Source: Achromobacter sp. Marseille-Q4962
GTDB taxonomy: Bacteria > Pseudomonadota > Gammaproteobacteria > Burkholderiales > Burkholderiaceae_B
Length of the DNA stretch: 64,000 nt
Direction of reading: 5' to 3'
NCBI RefSeq assembly: GCF_943737005.1
Contig: NZ_CALSFU010000009.1
Span: 124,001 to 188,000 of the forward strand
The notes under the pieces are model-generated. The model was not told where the DNA came from. It did not search any database and saw only the letters and a list, made by a program, of their open reading frames with translations. Below are positions 18,081-27,553 of this stretch, in pieces. Position 1 is the stretch's first letter. The number at the start of each line of letters is the position of its first letter. Made by a program: the position numbers and the translations under genes.

Positions 18081-20651
18081 TCAGCCTTCCTGGATGCGGC
18101 GCGCGATGTGCGCCAGCGCCTCTTCCACCTGGTCCACCAGCACCAGGCACAGGTCGCCCGGGGCGAGCCGTTCCAGGGCGGTGTCGATGGCGAGGAATTC
18201 GCCGTGGATCTCATCGATGCGCCGCGTGCGGCTGGCGTGCGCCAGGCCCTGGCGCAGCAGGGCCAGCACCTCGCCGTCGGCGCGGCCGCGCTGGCACTGG
18301 TCCTGGTACAGCACCACGTCGTCGAACGCCTCGCCCAGGATTTCCGTCTGCATGCGGATGTCTTCGTCGCGGCGGTCGCCCGCTCCGCTGATCACCACGG
18401 AACGCCGTTGCGCCGGCATGGCGTCCACGGCGCGCACCAGCGCCAGGATGGCGTCGGGGTTGTGGCCGTAGTCGGCGATGACGGTGGCTCCGCGGTAGTC
18501 GAACACGTTGAACCTTCCCGGCGCCGTCTGCGCGTCGTTCACGAAGGTGGCGAGCCCCTGGCGGATCACTGTCCAGTCCAGGCCCAGCGCCCAGGCGGCA
18601 GCCACGGAAGCCATGGCGTTCTCCACCTGGAACGCGATGCTGCCGTTGCGGGTGAGCGGAATGGCCGCCAGCGGGAAGCGCTCTTGCGCGGCGCCCTGCG
18701 CCGCCACAATGGCGTCGCCGTCGCGGTACACCACGCGCTGGCCCTGCGCGTGATGCGTGGTCATGACGGGGTGGTGGCGGTCTTCGGCGAAGTAGATGAC
18801 GGAACCGGGGCAGCTCGCGGCCATGTCGGCCACGATGGGGTCGGCGGCGTTGAGCACCGCCGCGCCCGAAGGCTGCACGTGCTGCACGATGACGCGCTTG
18901 ACCACGGCCAGGTCCTCGACCGTGCTGATGTAGCCCAGGCCCAGGTGGTCGCCCATGCCGATGTTGGTGACGACGGCGACGTTGCAGCGGTCGAAGGCCA
19001 GGCCTTCGCGCAGGATGCCGCCGCGCGCGGTCTCGAACACCGCCGCGTCCACGTCGGGATGCATGAGCACGCTGCGGGCGCTGCGCGGGCCGCTGCAGTC
19101 GCCGGTATCGATGCGCCGTCCCGCGATGTAGACGCCGTCGGAGTTGGTCATGCCCACGCGGTTGCCGGCCGTGGCCAGCAGGTGCGCCGTCAGGCGCACG
19201 GTGGTGGTCTTGCCGTTGGTGCCGGCCACCGCCACGACCGGGATGCGGCCGTCCTCGCCGTCGGCATACATGTTGGCGATGATGGCCTCGCCCACGGCGC
19301 GGCCCTTGCCGAACGAGGGGTTCAGGTGCATGCGCAGGCCGGGCGCGGCGTTCACTTCGACCACGCCGCCATGCTGCTCTTCCAGCGGAAGGTGCACGCT
19401 CTCGGCCACCACGTCCACGCCGCAGATGTCCAGCCCGATCATGCGGGCGGCGGCCACGGCGCGCGCCGCCAGCTCGGGATGCACCTCGTCGGTTACGTCG
19501 GTGGCCGAACCGCCGGTGCTCAGGTTGGCGTTGTTGCGCAGGAACACCAGCGTGCCGGGCGGTGGCACCGAGTCGGCCTCGTAGCCCTGTTTCCTGAGCG
19601 TGGCCAGCGCGATGTCGTCGAAACGGATCTTGGTGAGCGACGTGGCGTGGCCGTCGCCGCGCAGCGGGTCGGCATTGACCTGTTCCACCAGCTCGCGGAT
19701 GGTGTGGCGGCCGTCTCCGGTAACCTGCGGCGGATCGCGGCGCGACGCCGCCACCAGCGTGTCGCCCACCACCAGCAGGCGGAAGTCGTGGCCGGGAATG
19801 TAGCGCTCCACGATGACTTCGGAGCTGATCTCCGCGGCGGCCTCGAAAGCCTGGACCACGCGCTCGCGCGTTTCGATGTTCACGGCTACGCCGCGGCCCT
19901 GGCTGCCGTCGCGCGGCTTGACGACCACGGGGCCGCCCAGCTCCTGGGCGGCTTCCCAGGCTTCTTCGGCCGAGCCTACCGAGCGGCCGCGCGGCACGGG
20001 CACGCCCGCCGCTTCCAGCAGCATTTTGGTGAGTTCCTTATCCTGGGCGATGGACTCGGAAATGGCGCTGGTGAGATCGGTTTCGGCGGCCTGGATGCGG
20101 CGCTGCTTGCTGCCCCAGCCGAACTGCACCATGCTGCCCTGCGTGAGCCGGCGGTAGGGGATGTTGCGGGCCACGGCGGCATGGACGATGGCGCCCGTGC
20201 TGGGCCCCAGGCGCACGTCTTCGTCCAGCTCGCGCAGGCGCTTGAGCGCGCCGGCCAGATCGAAGGGCGTATCGTCCAGGGCGGCCCGCACCAGTTCGCA
20301 GGCCAGGTCCATGGCCAGGCGGCCCACTTCTTCCTCGCTGTATTCGACCACGACCTGGAACACGCCGGGCTCGACCGTAGCCGCGGTGCGGCCGAAGGTG
20401 ACGGGGCAGCCGGCGTAGGCCTGCAGGGTCAGCGCCACGATCTGCAGCACGTGCGCGATGGACACCGCGCCCTGGTGGCCATCGGGCCGCAGCACGCCGG
20501 TCTGCGGCAGGCGCGCGCGCAGCCGGGGCTCGAAATCGGGCAGGTTTTCGATGGAGCATTCGGCGTCGGCGCAGGACACGATGGCCTCGATGGCCGTGTT
20601 CTTGCTCCAGAGATTCGGGCCGCGCAGCGCCCGGATACGAGAAACTTCCAT
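18081..20651 (-). CDS. cphA: cyanophycin synthetase (canonical copy)
   Basis: CphA builds cyanophycin, a storage polymer with a poly-aspartate backbone and arginine side chains, using ATP and no ribosome. The 856-residue product has the family's three parts: an N-terminal domain (about 1-160), an ATP-grasp ligase that adds Asp (motif KPRDGSQGRGV near residue 250) and a Mur-ligase-like half that adds Arg. The P-loop AGTNGKTTT has its Lys at residue 481. Family blocks NANLSTGG, EVNAAPGLRMHL and ETARGGILREGL are intact, so this copy looks complete. The ATP-grasp glycine loop reads GSQGRG where many CphA proteins have an NHGRG form. It lies 55 bases after the paralogue, in the same direction. No cyanophycinase gene is in the window. 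Confidence 0.92.
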   Translation of the reverse strand: MEVSRIRALRGPNLWSKNTAIEAIVSCADAECSIENLPDFEPRLRARLPQTGVLRPDGHQGAVSIAHVLQIVALTLQAYAGCPVTFGRTAATVEPGVFQVVVEYSEEEVGRLAMDLACELVRAALDDTPFDLAGALKRLRELDEDVRLGPSTGAIVHAAVARNIPYRRLTQGSMVQFGWGSKQRRIQAAETDLTSAISESIAQDKELTKMLLEAAGVPVPRGRSVGSAEEAWEAAQELGGPVVVKPRDGSQGRGVAVNIETRERVVQAFEAAAEISSEVIVERYIPGHDFRLLVVGDTLVAASRRDPPQVTGDGRHTIRELVEQVNADPLRGDGHATSLTKIRFDDIALATLRKQGYEADSVPPPGTLVFLRNNANLSTGGSATDVTDEVHPELAARAVAAARMIGLDICGVDVVAESVHLPLEEQHGGVVEVNAAPGLRMHLNPSFGKGRAVGEAIIANMYADGEDGRIPVVAVAGTNGKTTTVRLTAHLLATAGNRVGMTNSDGVYIAGRRIDTGDCSGPRSARSVLMHPDVDAAVFETARGGILREGLAFDRCNVAVVTNIGMGDHLGLGYISTVEDLAVVKRVIVQHVQPSGAAVLNAADPIVADMAASCPGSVIYFAEDRHHPVMTTHHAQGQRVVYRDGDAIVAAQGAAQERFPLAAIPLTRNGSIAFQVENAMASVAAAWALGLDWTVIRQGLATFVNDAQTAPGRFNVFDYRGATVIADYGHNPDAILALVRAVDAMPAQRRSVVISGAGDRRDEDIRMQTEILGEAFDDVVLYQDQCQRGRADGEVLALLRQGLAHASRTRRIDEIHGEFLAIDTALERLAPGDLCLVLVDQVEEALAHIARRIQEG

Positions 20652-20706
20652 GGCAGGATTTCCTGTCTAGCATGCGCCGCCCGGCGGGCCGGCGCGCGGA
20701 AAATGG

Positions 20707-23322
20707 TCAGTGTTGCTGGATCCAGCGGCGGACCAGGTCGATGGTGGGGCCGGAGAATGCCTCGTCCGACTGCAGCAGGACGAAATCGCCCGGCTGCATG
20801 GCGCCCAGCGTGGCCTCGATGGCCCGCGCGTGGTCGGGCTCGTCGACGATGGCGCTGGCGCGGCCGCCTTGCTCCGCGCCCCGGCGCAGCAGGGCGCGGG
20901 CTTCGCCCGCCGGCCTGCGGCTGCGCACCGTGGCGTCGTCGTAGAGCACGACCTGGTCGAACGACTGGCCCAGCAGCCTGCCCTGGGCCAGCAGTTCTTC
21001 GTCGCGGCGGTCCGCGCCGGCGGAATAGACCGCCGTGCGGCGCGCGGCCGGGAACTGCCCGATGGCGTCGATGAGGGCGCGCAGCGCCGAACTGTTGTGC
21101 ACGTCGTCCACCACGACGGTGCCGTTGCCGCGCTCGAACAAGGTGAACTGCCAGGGTGCGTCCGCCTGGTCGATGTCGAAAGTCTCGATGCCCGCGCGGA
21201 TCAGCGGAACCGGGATGTCGAGCGCCCAGGCCGCGCCCACGGCGGCCAGCACGTTCTCCACCTGGAACGCCACGCGCCCGCCATGGGTGAGGGGGATGGA
21301 AGCCACGTCGGCCAGCCGTTCCTCGGCGCCGCCCTGGGCGAGCACGATGCCGCCGTCGCGCACGAAGACGGCGCGGCCGCCCTGGCCGCGGTGCCCGTCG
21401 ATGGCAGGCAGGTCGGGCGAAATGCCGAAGAAGATGACGCTGCCATCGCAGAGTTCGGCCATTTCCACCACGCGCGGGTCGCGCGCATTGAGCACGGCCG
21501 CGCCCGTGGGCAGCACCACATCGACCTGCGTGCGGAATACGTTGAACATGCGCTCGGCGTCGTTGACGTCGAAATCGCCCAGGTGGTCCGCGTCGTCGAT
21601 GTTGGTTACCACACCGACGTGGCAGCGGTCGTAGGCCAGGCCCTGGCCCAGGATGACGCCGCTGTCGTTCTCGATGACGGCCGCGTCCACGTTGCGGTTC
21701 ACGAGCAGGCGCGTGGCCGAGTCGAAGTCGGCCCGGTCGCCTTTCTGCACCAGGCGGCGGTCGAGATAGAGTCCTTCGCTGCAGGCCAGCCCCGTGCGCT
21801 TGCCCGACAGGTGCAGCAGCCGCGCCACCAGGCGCGCGACCACGGTCTTGCCGTTGGTGCCGGTGACGCCCACGATAGGTATGCGGCCGTCTTCGCCCGC
21901 GGGAAAAAGATGGTCCACGATGGCGCGGCCCACGGGGCGCGGCTTGCCGTCGGCGGGCTTGAGGTGCATGAGCAGGCCCGGCCCGGCGTTGACCTCCACG
22001 ATGGCGCCGCGCTGTTCCTCGAGCGGGCGCGAGATGTCCTCGGCCACCAGGTCCACGCCCGCGATGTCCAGGCCCACCACGCGGGCGGCCAGGGTCACGG
22101 CAGCGGCCACGTCGGGATGCACGCGGTCGGTCACGTCGAAGGCCACATTGCCCGAGCGCTGCACCAGCACGCGCTGCCCCTGCGCGGGCACGCTGTCCGC
22201 GGCGAGGCCCTGGCGCGCGATCTCGAGGGTGGCGGCCGAATCCAGGCGGACCGGGTTGAGCGGATGGTTTTCCGTGCGGCCGCGGCGCGGGTCGGTGTTG
22301 AGCTGCAGGTCGATCAGCTCTTCCACGGTGGATACGCCGTCGCCGGTGACCCAGGCGGGCTCGCCGGCCGCGGCGGCCACCATGCGGTCGCCCACGACCA
22401 GCAGCCGGTGCTCGTTGCCGGGCACGAAGCGTTCGACGATGACGCCGCTGCCTTCTTCCACGGCGACCCGGTAGGCCGAGACGATTTCCTCGCGCGTGAG
22501 CAGGTTGGTGAATACGCCCCGGCCGTGGTTGCCGTCGTAAGGTTTGATCACCACCGGCAGGCCGATGTCCTGCGCGGCTTCCCAGGCGTCGTCCTCGTTT
22601 TCGACCAGACGGCCTTCCGGCACCGGCACGCCGCAGGTCGCCAGCAGTTCCTTGGTGAGATCCTTGTCGCGCGAAATACCTTCGGCGATGGCGCTGGTGC
22701 GATCGGTTTCCGCGGTCCAGATGCGGCGCTGGCGCGACCCGTAGCCGAACTGCACCAGGTTGCCCTCGAACAGCCGGATATAGGGAATGTCGCGGTCGTC
22801 GGCGGCGTCGACGATGCAGGCCGTGCTGGGGCCCAGGCAGTGCCGGTCCACGAGCCCGCGCAGCCGCGCCACGGCGGCCTCGACGTCGAAGGGCCGGTCT
22901 TCGATGGCGGCCATGACCAGGTTCCGCGCTTCCTGCAGGGCGGTGCGGGTGACCTGTTCCTGCCAGGCGCGCACCACCACCTTGTAGACGCCGCGCGTAG
23001 AGGTTTCGCGCGCCTTGCCGAAGCCGCCGGGAAGGCCGGCCAGGTTCTGCAGCTCCAGCGTGACGTGTTCCAGGATATGGCCCGGCCAGGTGCCTTCTTT
23101 CAGGCGCTGCAGGAATCCGCCGCGCACGCCCGGGCTGCAGCGGTGCTCGATCAGGGTCGGCAGCCAGGCGGTGAGCCGTTCGTAGAAGCCGGGAATGGTG
23201 TTGGAAGGGTAGTCTTCCAGCTCTCCGATATCCACCCAGGCTTCGAGCACGGGGCGATAGGTCCAAATGTTCGGGCCGCGCAAAGCCACGACATCGAGAA
23301 ATTCAATGTCTTTCTTTTTCAT
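20707..23322 (-). CDS. cphA': cyanophycin synthetase paralogue (CphA', diverged Mur-ligase half)
   Basis: This is an 871-residue second cyanophycin synthetase encoded just upstream of cphA. The ATP-grasp loop KPYDGNHGRGV (near residue 260) and the EVNAGPGLLMHL block are well kept, as is the Mur P-loop GTNGKT (Lys492). However, the block that reads ETARGGILREGL in the partner is ENDSGVILGQGL here, and NLSTGG is replaced by SGNVAFD. The arginine-adding half may therefore be altered or specialised. Twin genes of this kind are known in several betaproteobacteria. The name cphA' is used for the second copy; which copy does most of the synthesis is inference. It is transcribed first, and divergently from the ABC exporter gene. 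A frame antisense to it is a GC shadow. Confidence 0.88.
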   Translation of the reverse strand: MKKKDIEFLDVVALRGPNIWTYRPVLEAWVDIGELEDYPSNTIPGFYERLTAWLPTLIEHRCSPGVRGGFLQRLKEGTWPGHILEHVTLELQNLAGLPGGFGKARETSTRGVYKVVVRAWQEQVTRTALQEARNLVMAAIEDRPFDVEAAVARLRGLVDRHCLGPSTACIVDAADDRDIPYIRLFEGNLVQFGYGSRQRRIWTAETDRTSAIAEGISRDKDLTKELLATCGVPVPEGRLVENEDDAWEAAQDIGLPVVIKPYDGNHGRGVFTNLLTREEIVSAYRVAVEEGSGVIVERFVPGNEHRLLVVGDRMVAAAAGEPAWVTGDGVSTVEELIDLQLNTDPRRGRTENHPLNPVRLDSAATLEIARQGLAADSVPAQGQRVLVQRSGNVAFDVTDRVHPDVAAAVTLAARVVGLDIAGVDLVAEDISRPLEEQRGAIVEVNAGPGLLMHLKPADGKPRPVGRAIVDHLFPAGEDGRIPIVGVTGTNGKTVVARLVARLLHLSGKRTGLACSEGLYLDRRLVQKGDRADFDSATRLLVNRNVDAAVIENDSGVILGQGLAYDRCHVGVVTNIDDADHLGDFDVNDAERMFNVFRTQVDVVLPTGAAVLNARDPRVVEMAELCDGSVIFFGISPDLPAIDGHRGQGGRAVFVRDGGIVLAQGGAEERLADVASIPLTHGGRVAFQVENVLAAVGAAWALDIPVPLIRAGIETFDIDQADAPWQFTLFERGNGTVVVDDVHNSSALRALIDAIGQFPAARRTAVYSAGADRRDEELLAQGRLLGQSFDQVVLYDDATVRSRRPAGEARALLRRGAEQGGRASAIVDEPDHARAIEATLGAMQPGDFVLLQSDEAFSGPTIDLVRRWIQQH

Positions 23323-23603
23323 GTTTTAATTTACGTGAAAAGCACGTTGGCACGCGCGGACGCCCCTGTTGCCTGATCGCGGATCGCGTGGAGCTGCGCC
23401 TTGGAAAAAGGATGCCAACGAGTGGGGGATCCCGGATATTCCTAATAAGAAAAATCGGCTGATACTATACGCCGCCTTGCGAGGCGAGAATCGCTGTGTT
23501 GTAAGGAAATCACAGCTTTTCGGCCGCGGGGTTTCCCGGGCGTCCGGGGCGGCGAAAATCGTTGCCGTCCCGAGGATCCAGGCGCGGTTCACCCAGCGTT
23601 CCA

Positions 23604-25895
23604 ATGAAAAAAACACACCAGTTTTCCGGCTCTGCCGATGCGGTACCCGCGCCGTGGGGCGGCGAGCTCAGCGCCCAGTTGGAGCCGGGCGAAATTCTGC
23701 TGGCCTGGCTTGAGACAGACCTCGACGGCAGGCTAAAGTTCCGCGCGGGTTTCGTGGCGGCGACCGATCGCCGGCTGCTGGCGCGCAGCCCCGACGGCAC
23801 GGGCTGGCAATGCTGGCCCTATGGCGCCCAGCTCGCCCTGTCCCTGACCGACCACGCGGGCGCGGCGCAGCTCGAACTGCACGACGACCAGGAGCGCCTG
23901 GCCGCCTGGCGCTTCACGCTGGCGCGCAATCCGGCCGCGCTGCGGCTGCTGGGCCGGTTCGAGGCGCAGCAGGCGCTGCACCTGTCCGGCCAGCGCCTTG
24001 AGGCGGCGCCGCGTCTGTGTCCCACCTGCGGCGGCGCCATTCCGGAAGGGCGGGACGACTGCCCCAACTGCTCCCGGGAATCCGCCGCGCCGCCCTCGAC
24101 CTGGGCGCTGCTGCGGCTGTGGCGCTTCGCCCGGCCGTACCGCATGCCGCTGCTGGCCGGTTTCCTGCTGACCCTGCTGGGCACGGCCGCGACCCTGGTG
24201 CCGCCCTACCTGACCATGCCGCTCATGGACGACGTGCTCATCCCGTTCCAGAACGGCGCGCCCATCGAATACGGCAAAGTGCGGCTCTACCTGGGCGGGC
24301 TGCTGGCCTCGGCGTTCCTGGCGTGGGGACTGGGCTGGGCGCGCACCTACATCCTGGCCTGGGTCAGCGAACGCATCGGCGCCGACCTGCGCACCACCAC
24401 CTACGAGCACCTGCAGCAGCTATCGCTGGAGTATTTCGGCGGCAAGCGCACGGGCGACCTGATATCCCGCATCGGCAGCGAAACCGACCGGATCTGCGTG
24501 TTCCTGTCGTTGCACTTGCTGGATTTCGCCACCGATGTGCTCATGATCGCCATGACCGCGGTGATCCTGGTGTCCATCAATCCGTGGCTGGCGCTGGTCA
24601 CGCTGGTGCCGCTGCCTTTCATCATCTGGATGATCCATTCGGTGCGCGACCGCTTGCGCCATGGATTCGAGAAGGTCGACCGCATCTGGTCGGAAATCAC
24701 CAATGTGCTGGCCGACACCATCCCGGGCATCCGCGTGGTCAAGGCCTTCGCCCAGGAAAAGCGCGAAGTGCAGCGCTTTCGCGAGGCCAACAACCGCAAC
24801 CTGGAAGTGAACGACCGCGTCAATACGGTGTGGTCGCTGTTCTCGCCCACGGTGACGCTGCTGACCGAGATCGGCCTGCTGGTGGTGTGGATCTTCGGCA
24901 TCTGGCAGGTGTCGCAGCACCAGATCACGGTGGGCGTGCTGGCGGCCTTCCTGGCCTACATCGGGCGCTTCTACACGCGCCTGGATTCCATGAGCCGCAT
25001 CGTGTCGGTCACGCAGAAAGCGGCGGCGGGCGCCAAGCGCATCTTCGACATCCTGGACCACGTGTCCAGCGTGCCCGAACCCCAGCGTCCGGCCAGCCTG
25101 TCGCACCTGCACGGGCGCATCGAGCTGCGCGACGTGGGATTCCGCTACGGCAACCGGCAGGTCATCCGCGGGCTGAACCTGGACATCGCGCCCGGCGAAA
25201 TGATCGGCCTGGTGGGGCACAGCGGATCGGGCAAGAGCACCCTCATCAACCTGATCTGCCGCTTCTACGACGTGTCGGAAGGCGCGGTGCTGGTCGACGG
25301 AGCGGACATCCGCAGCCTGCGGGTGGCGGAGTACCGCCGCCACATCGGACTGGTGCTGCAGGAGCCGTTCCTGTTCTTCGGCACCATCGCCGAGAACATC
25401 GCCTACGGCCGGCCCGAGGCCACGCGCGAGGAGATCATCGCCGCGGCGCGCGCGGCCCATGCGCACGAATTCATCCTGCGCCTGCCGCACGGCTACGATT
25501 CGCTGGTCGGCGAGCGCGGACAGGCCCTGTCCGGCGGCGAGCGGCAGCGCATTTCCATCGCGCGGGCGCTGCTCATCGACCCCCGCATCCTTATCCTGGA
25601 CGAGGCCACCTCCTCGGTGGACACCACCACCGAGAAAGAGATCCAGAAAGCCCTGGACAATCTCGTGCGCGGCCGCACCACGATCGCCATCGCCCACCGC
25701 CTGAGCACGCTGCGCAAGGCCGACCGGCTGGTCGTGCTTGACCGCGGGCAGGTGGTGGAAGAGGGGCCGCACGAGGAACTCATGGCGCGCGAAGGCGCCT
25801 ACTACCGGCTCTACCAGGCGCAGGCGCGGCAGGCGGAGGCCGACGCCGAGGCCGCTGCCTCCGCGGGCGGCGAAGACGTGGCCGCCGTGGCCTGA
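23604..25895 (+). CDS. ABC exporter with N-terminal PH-like and zinc-ribbon extension, cyanophycin-locus type
   Basis: This 763-residue half-transporter has an unusual front end. Residues 25-125 read like a small PH-like module (GEILLAWLETD, then GFVAATDRRLLARSPDG and a WP turn). A zinc-ribbon signature follows (CPTC at 139-142, CPNC at 153-156). The exporter part has six membrane helices from about 180 to 455 and one ATPase domain: Walker A GHSGSGKST 538-546, LSGGERQ 642-648, Walker B ILILDEAT 662-669 and switch His698. All catalytic motifs are intact, so it should work as a homodimer. The ATG at 23604 was preferred to one 42 bases upstream; neither has a strong ribosome-binding site. It is divergent from the cphA pair and followed by DUF1854. 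Its cargo is unknown, and a role in cyanophycin metabolism is inferred from position. Confidence 0.85.
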   Translation: MKKTHQFSGSADAVPAPWGGELSAQLEPGEILLAWLETDLDGRLKFRAGFVAATDRRLLARSPDGTGWQCWPYGAQLALSLTDHAGAAQLELHDDQERLAAWRFTLARNPAALRLLGRFEAQQALHLSGQRLEAAPRLCPTCGGAIPEGRDDCPNCSRESAAPPSTWALLRLWRFARPYRMPLLAGFLLTLLGTAATLVPPYLTMPLMDDVLIPFQNGAPIEYGKVRLYLGGLLASAFLAWGLGWARTYILAWVSERIGADLRTTTYEHLQQLSLEYFGGKRTGDLISRIGSETDRICVFLSLHLLDFATDVLMIAMTAVILVSINPWLALVTLVPLPFIIWMIHSVRDRLRHGFEKVDRIWSEITNVLADTIPGIRVVKAFAQEKREVQRFREANNRNLEVNDRVNTVWSLFSPTVTLLTEIGLLVVWIFGIWQVSQHQITVGVLAAFLAYIGRFYTRLDSMSRIVSVTQKAAAGAKRIFDILDHVSSVPEPQRPASLSHLHGRIELRDVGFRYGNRQVIRGLNLDIAPGEMIGLVGHSGSGKSTLINLICRFYDVSEGAVLVDGADIRSLRVAEYRRHIGLVLQEPFLFFGTIAENIAYGRPEATREEIIAAARAAHAHEFILRLPHGYDSLVGERGQALSGGERQRISIARALLIDPRILILDEATSSVDTTTEKEIQKALDNLVRGRTTIAIAHRLSTLRKADRLVVLDRGQVVEEGPHEELMAREGAYYRLYQAQARQAEADAEAAASAGGEDVAAVA

Positions 25896-25941
25896 CGCCC
25901 CGCCGACCTGACCGCCCCAGGACGCAACAACGGAAACCGCC

Positions 25942-26412
25942 ATGACGCTTCCCGCATTCCAACTGCGCCGCAACGCCTTCGGGCGGCTCGTGTTCGAGTC
26001 CGCCGACGGACAGACGTACGACGGCGTGGTCCCGGTGCGCGCATTTCCCATCAGCGACGCCGATCACGGCCTGTCCCTGGTGTCGTCCGAAGGGCGCGAA
26101 CTGCTCTGGATCGACCGCCTGGCCGACCTGCCCGCCCCGGCGCGCGACCTCATCGAGGAAGAGCTTGCCGCCCGCGAGTTCATGCCGGTGATCCAGCGGC
26201 TGGTCAGCGTGTCCACCTACGCCACGCCCAGCGTCTGGGACGTGGAAACCGACAGGGGCTCCACGTCTTTCACGCTGCGCGGCGAGGAAGACATCCGGCG
26301 CCTGCACGGGCAGACGCTGCTCATCGCCGACAGCCACGGCATTTTCTACCTGATCCGCGACGCGCTTTCGCTGGACCGCCACAGCCGCAAGCTGCTGGAC
26401 CGCTTTCTTTGA
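25942..26412 (+). CDS. DUF1854 protein of the cyanophycin locus
   Basis: This is a 156-residue soluble protein with no signal peptide. The sequence has the DUF1854 layout: an N-terminal strand pair (FQLRRNAFGRLVFESADG), the block VPVRAFPISDADHGLSLVS, GRELLWIDRLADLP, and a central EFMPVIQRLVSVSTYATPSVWDV-like region cut by a loop. The end is GEEDIRRLHGQTLLIADSHGIFYL. The family has no established biochemical role. It starts 46 bases after the ABC exporter gene, on the same strand, and its stop lies only 4 bases from the stop of the convergent next gene. The ABC exporter plus DUF1854 pair beside cphA genes suggests that the two act together. Confidence 0.82.
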   Translation: MTLPAFQLRRNAFGRLVFESADGQTYDGVVPVRAFPISDADHGLSLVSSEGRELLWIDRLADLPAPARDLIEEELAAREFMPVIQRLVSVSTYATPSVWDVETDRGSTSFTLRGEEDIRRLHGQTLLIADSHGIFYLIRDALSLDRHSRKLLDRFL

Positions 26413-26416
26413 AGCT

Positions 26417-27553
26417 TCAGCCTGCGCGCCGCTTGAAGGGCGTGTGCGCTTCCAGCTCGCCCAGGTAGCCGGCCACGGCAGCGGTTTCCCGTTCCAGGAA
26501 GTCTTCGATCGCGGCGGCGAAGCGCCGGTCGGCGATCCAGTGCGCCGACCAGGTAGGCGTGGGCAGCAGGCCGCGCGCCATCTTGTGCTCGCCTTGCGCG
26601 CCGCCCTCGAAGCGCGCCAGGCCGTGCGCGATGCAATAGGCGATGGACTGCAGGTAGCAGGTTTCGAAGTGCAGGCCGGGCACGTACTCGGCGGCGCCCC
26701 AGTAGCGTCCATACAGCGCGTCGCCGCCGGCGAGGTTCAGGGCTGCCGCCACGGGCTGCTCGCCCCGGCAGGCCAGGATCAGCACGAAGGCGTCGGGGTC
26801 CGCGCGGAAGGCGCGGGCGAAGAATTCGCGGCTGAGGTAGGGCGGGTTGCCGTGGTTGAAATAGGTGCCCTGGTAGCAGGCATAGAAAAAGTCCAGCTCG
26901 GCCGGTCCGATCTGCGCGCCGCGCAGCCAGCGGAACGCGAGGCCGGCGGCCGCCACTTTCTTGCGGTCCTGCCGGATCTTCTTGCGCTTGTCGTGGCTCA
27001 TGGCGGCCAGGAAGGCGTCCAGGTCGGCGTAGCCCGCGTTGCGCCAATGGAACTGCACGCTTTCGCGCAGCAGGAACCCGGCGCTTTCCAGCGCGAGCCG
27101 GTCGGCCTCGGCGGGAAACAGCACGTGCAGCGAGGACACGCCCGTCTCTTCGGCGAAGGCGGCCATGGCATGCGCCAGGCGCAGGCGGTCGGCGTCCGAG
27201 GCGGCCAGCAGGCGGGGCCCCGTCACCGGCGTGAAGGGCACCGCGCACAGCAGCTTGGGGTAATAGCGCAACCCGTGGCGCTCGAAGGCGTCCGCCCAGG
27301 CGTAGTCGAACACGTACTCGCCGCGCGAATGCGATTTCAGGTAGAGGGGGCAGGCGGCCGCCAGGGTGTCGCCGCGCCACAGCGCCAGGTAGTGCGGCGA
27401 CCAGCCGCTGCGCGGCGAGGCGCAGCCCGTGTCGTGCAGCGCGCACAGGAACGCATGCTTGAGAAAGGGCTGGTCGCCCGCCAGCGCGTCCCAGGCGCGG
27501 GCGTCGATGCGGCGCAGGTCGGTTTCCAGGGTCAGGCGCGGGGAGGAGTCCAT
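26417..27553 (-). CDS. COG3146 acyltransferase-like protein (FemAB/GNAT fold)
   Basis: This is a 378-residue protein of the DUF482/COG3146 group, often annotated as peptidoglycan biosynthesis or GNAT-related. The family blocks are clear: FLKHAFLCALHDTGCASPRSGW near the start, HSRGEYVFDYAWADAFERHG, PVTGPRLL, then DKRKKIRQDRKKV, GNPPYLSREFF and GLARFEGGAQGEHKMARG with PTPTWSAHWI near the end. It is presumed to transfer an aminoacyl or acyl group, but no substrate is established. The start at 27553 (MDSSPRLTLE) was chosen over a longer frame without signal. It converges tightly on DUF1854 and is divergent from the DUF455 gene. Confidence 0.82.
   Translation of the reverse strand: MDSSPRLTLETDLRRIDARAWDALAGDQPFLKHAFLCALHDTGCASPRSGWSPHYLALWRGDTLAAACPLYLKSHSRGEYVFDYAWADAFERHGLRYYPKLLCAVPFTPVTGPRLLAASDADRLRLAHAMAAFAEETGVSSLHVLFPAEADRLALESAGFLLRESVQFHWRNAGYADLDAFLAAMSHDKRKKIRQDRKKVAAAGLAFRWLRGAQIGPAELDFFYACYQGTYFNHGNPPYLSREFFARAFRADPDAFVLILACRGEQPVAAALNLAGGDALYGRYWGAAEYVPGLHFETCYLQSIAYCIAHGLARFEGGAQGEHKMARGLLPTPTWSAHWIADRRFAAAIEDFLERETAAVAGYLGELEAHTPFKRRAG

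Noticed and set aside
20710-23376. 888-codon frame antisense to the cphA paralogue
   Set aside because: Shadow of a GC-rich coding strand; the minus-strand synthetase has clear ATP-grasp and Mur-ligase motifs.
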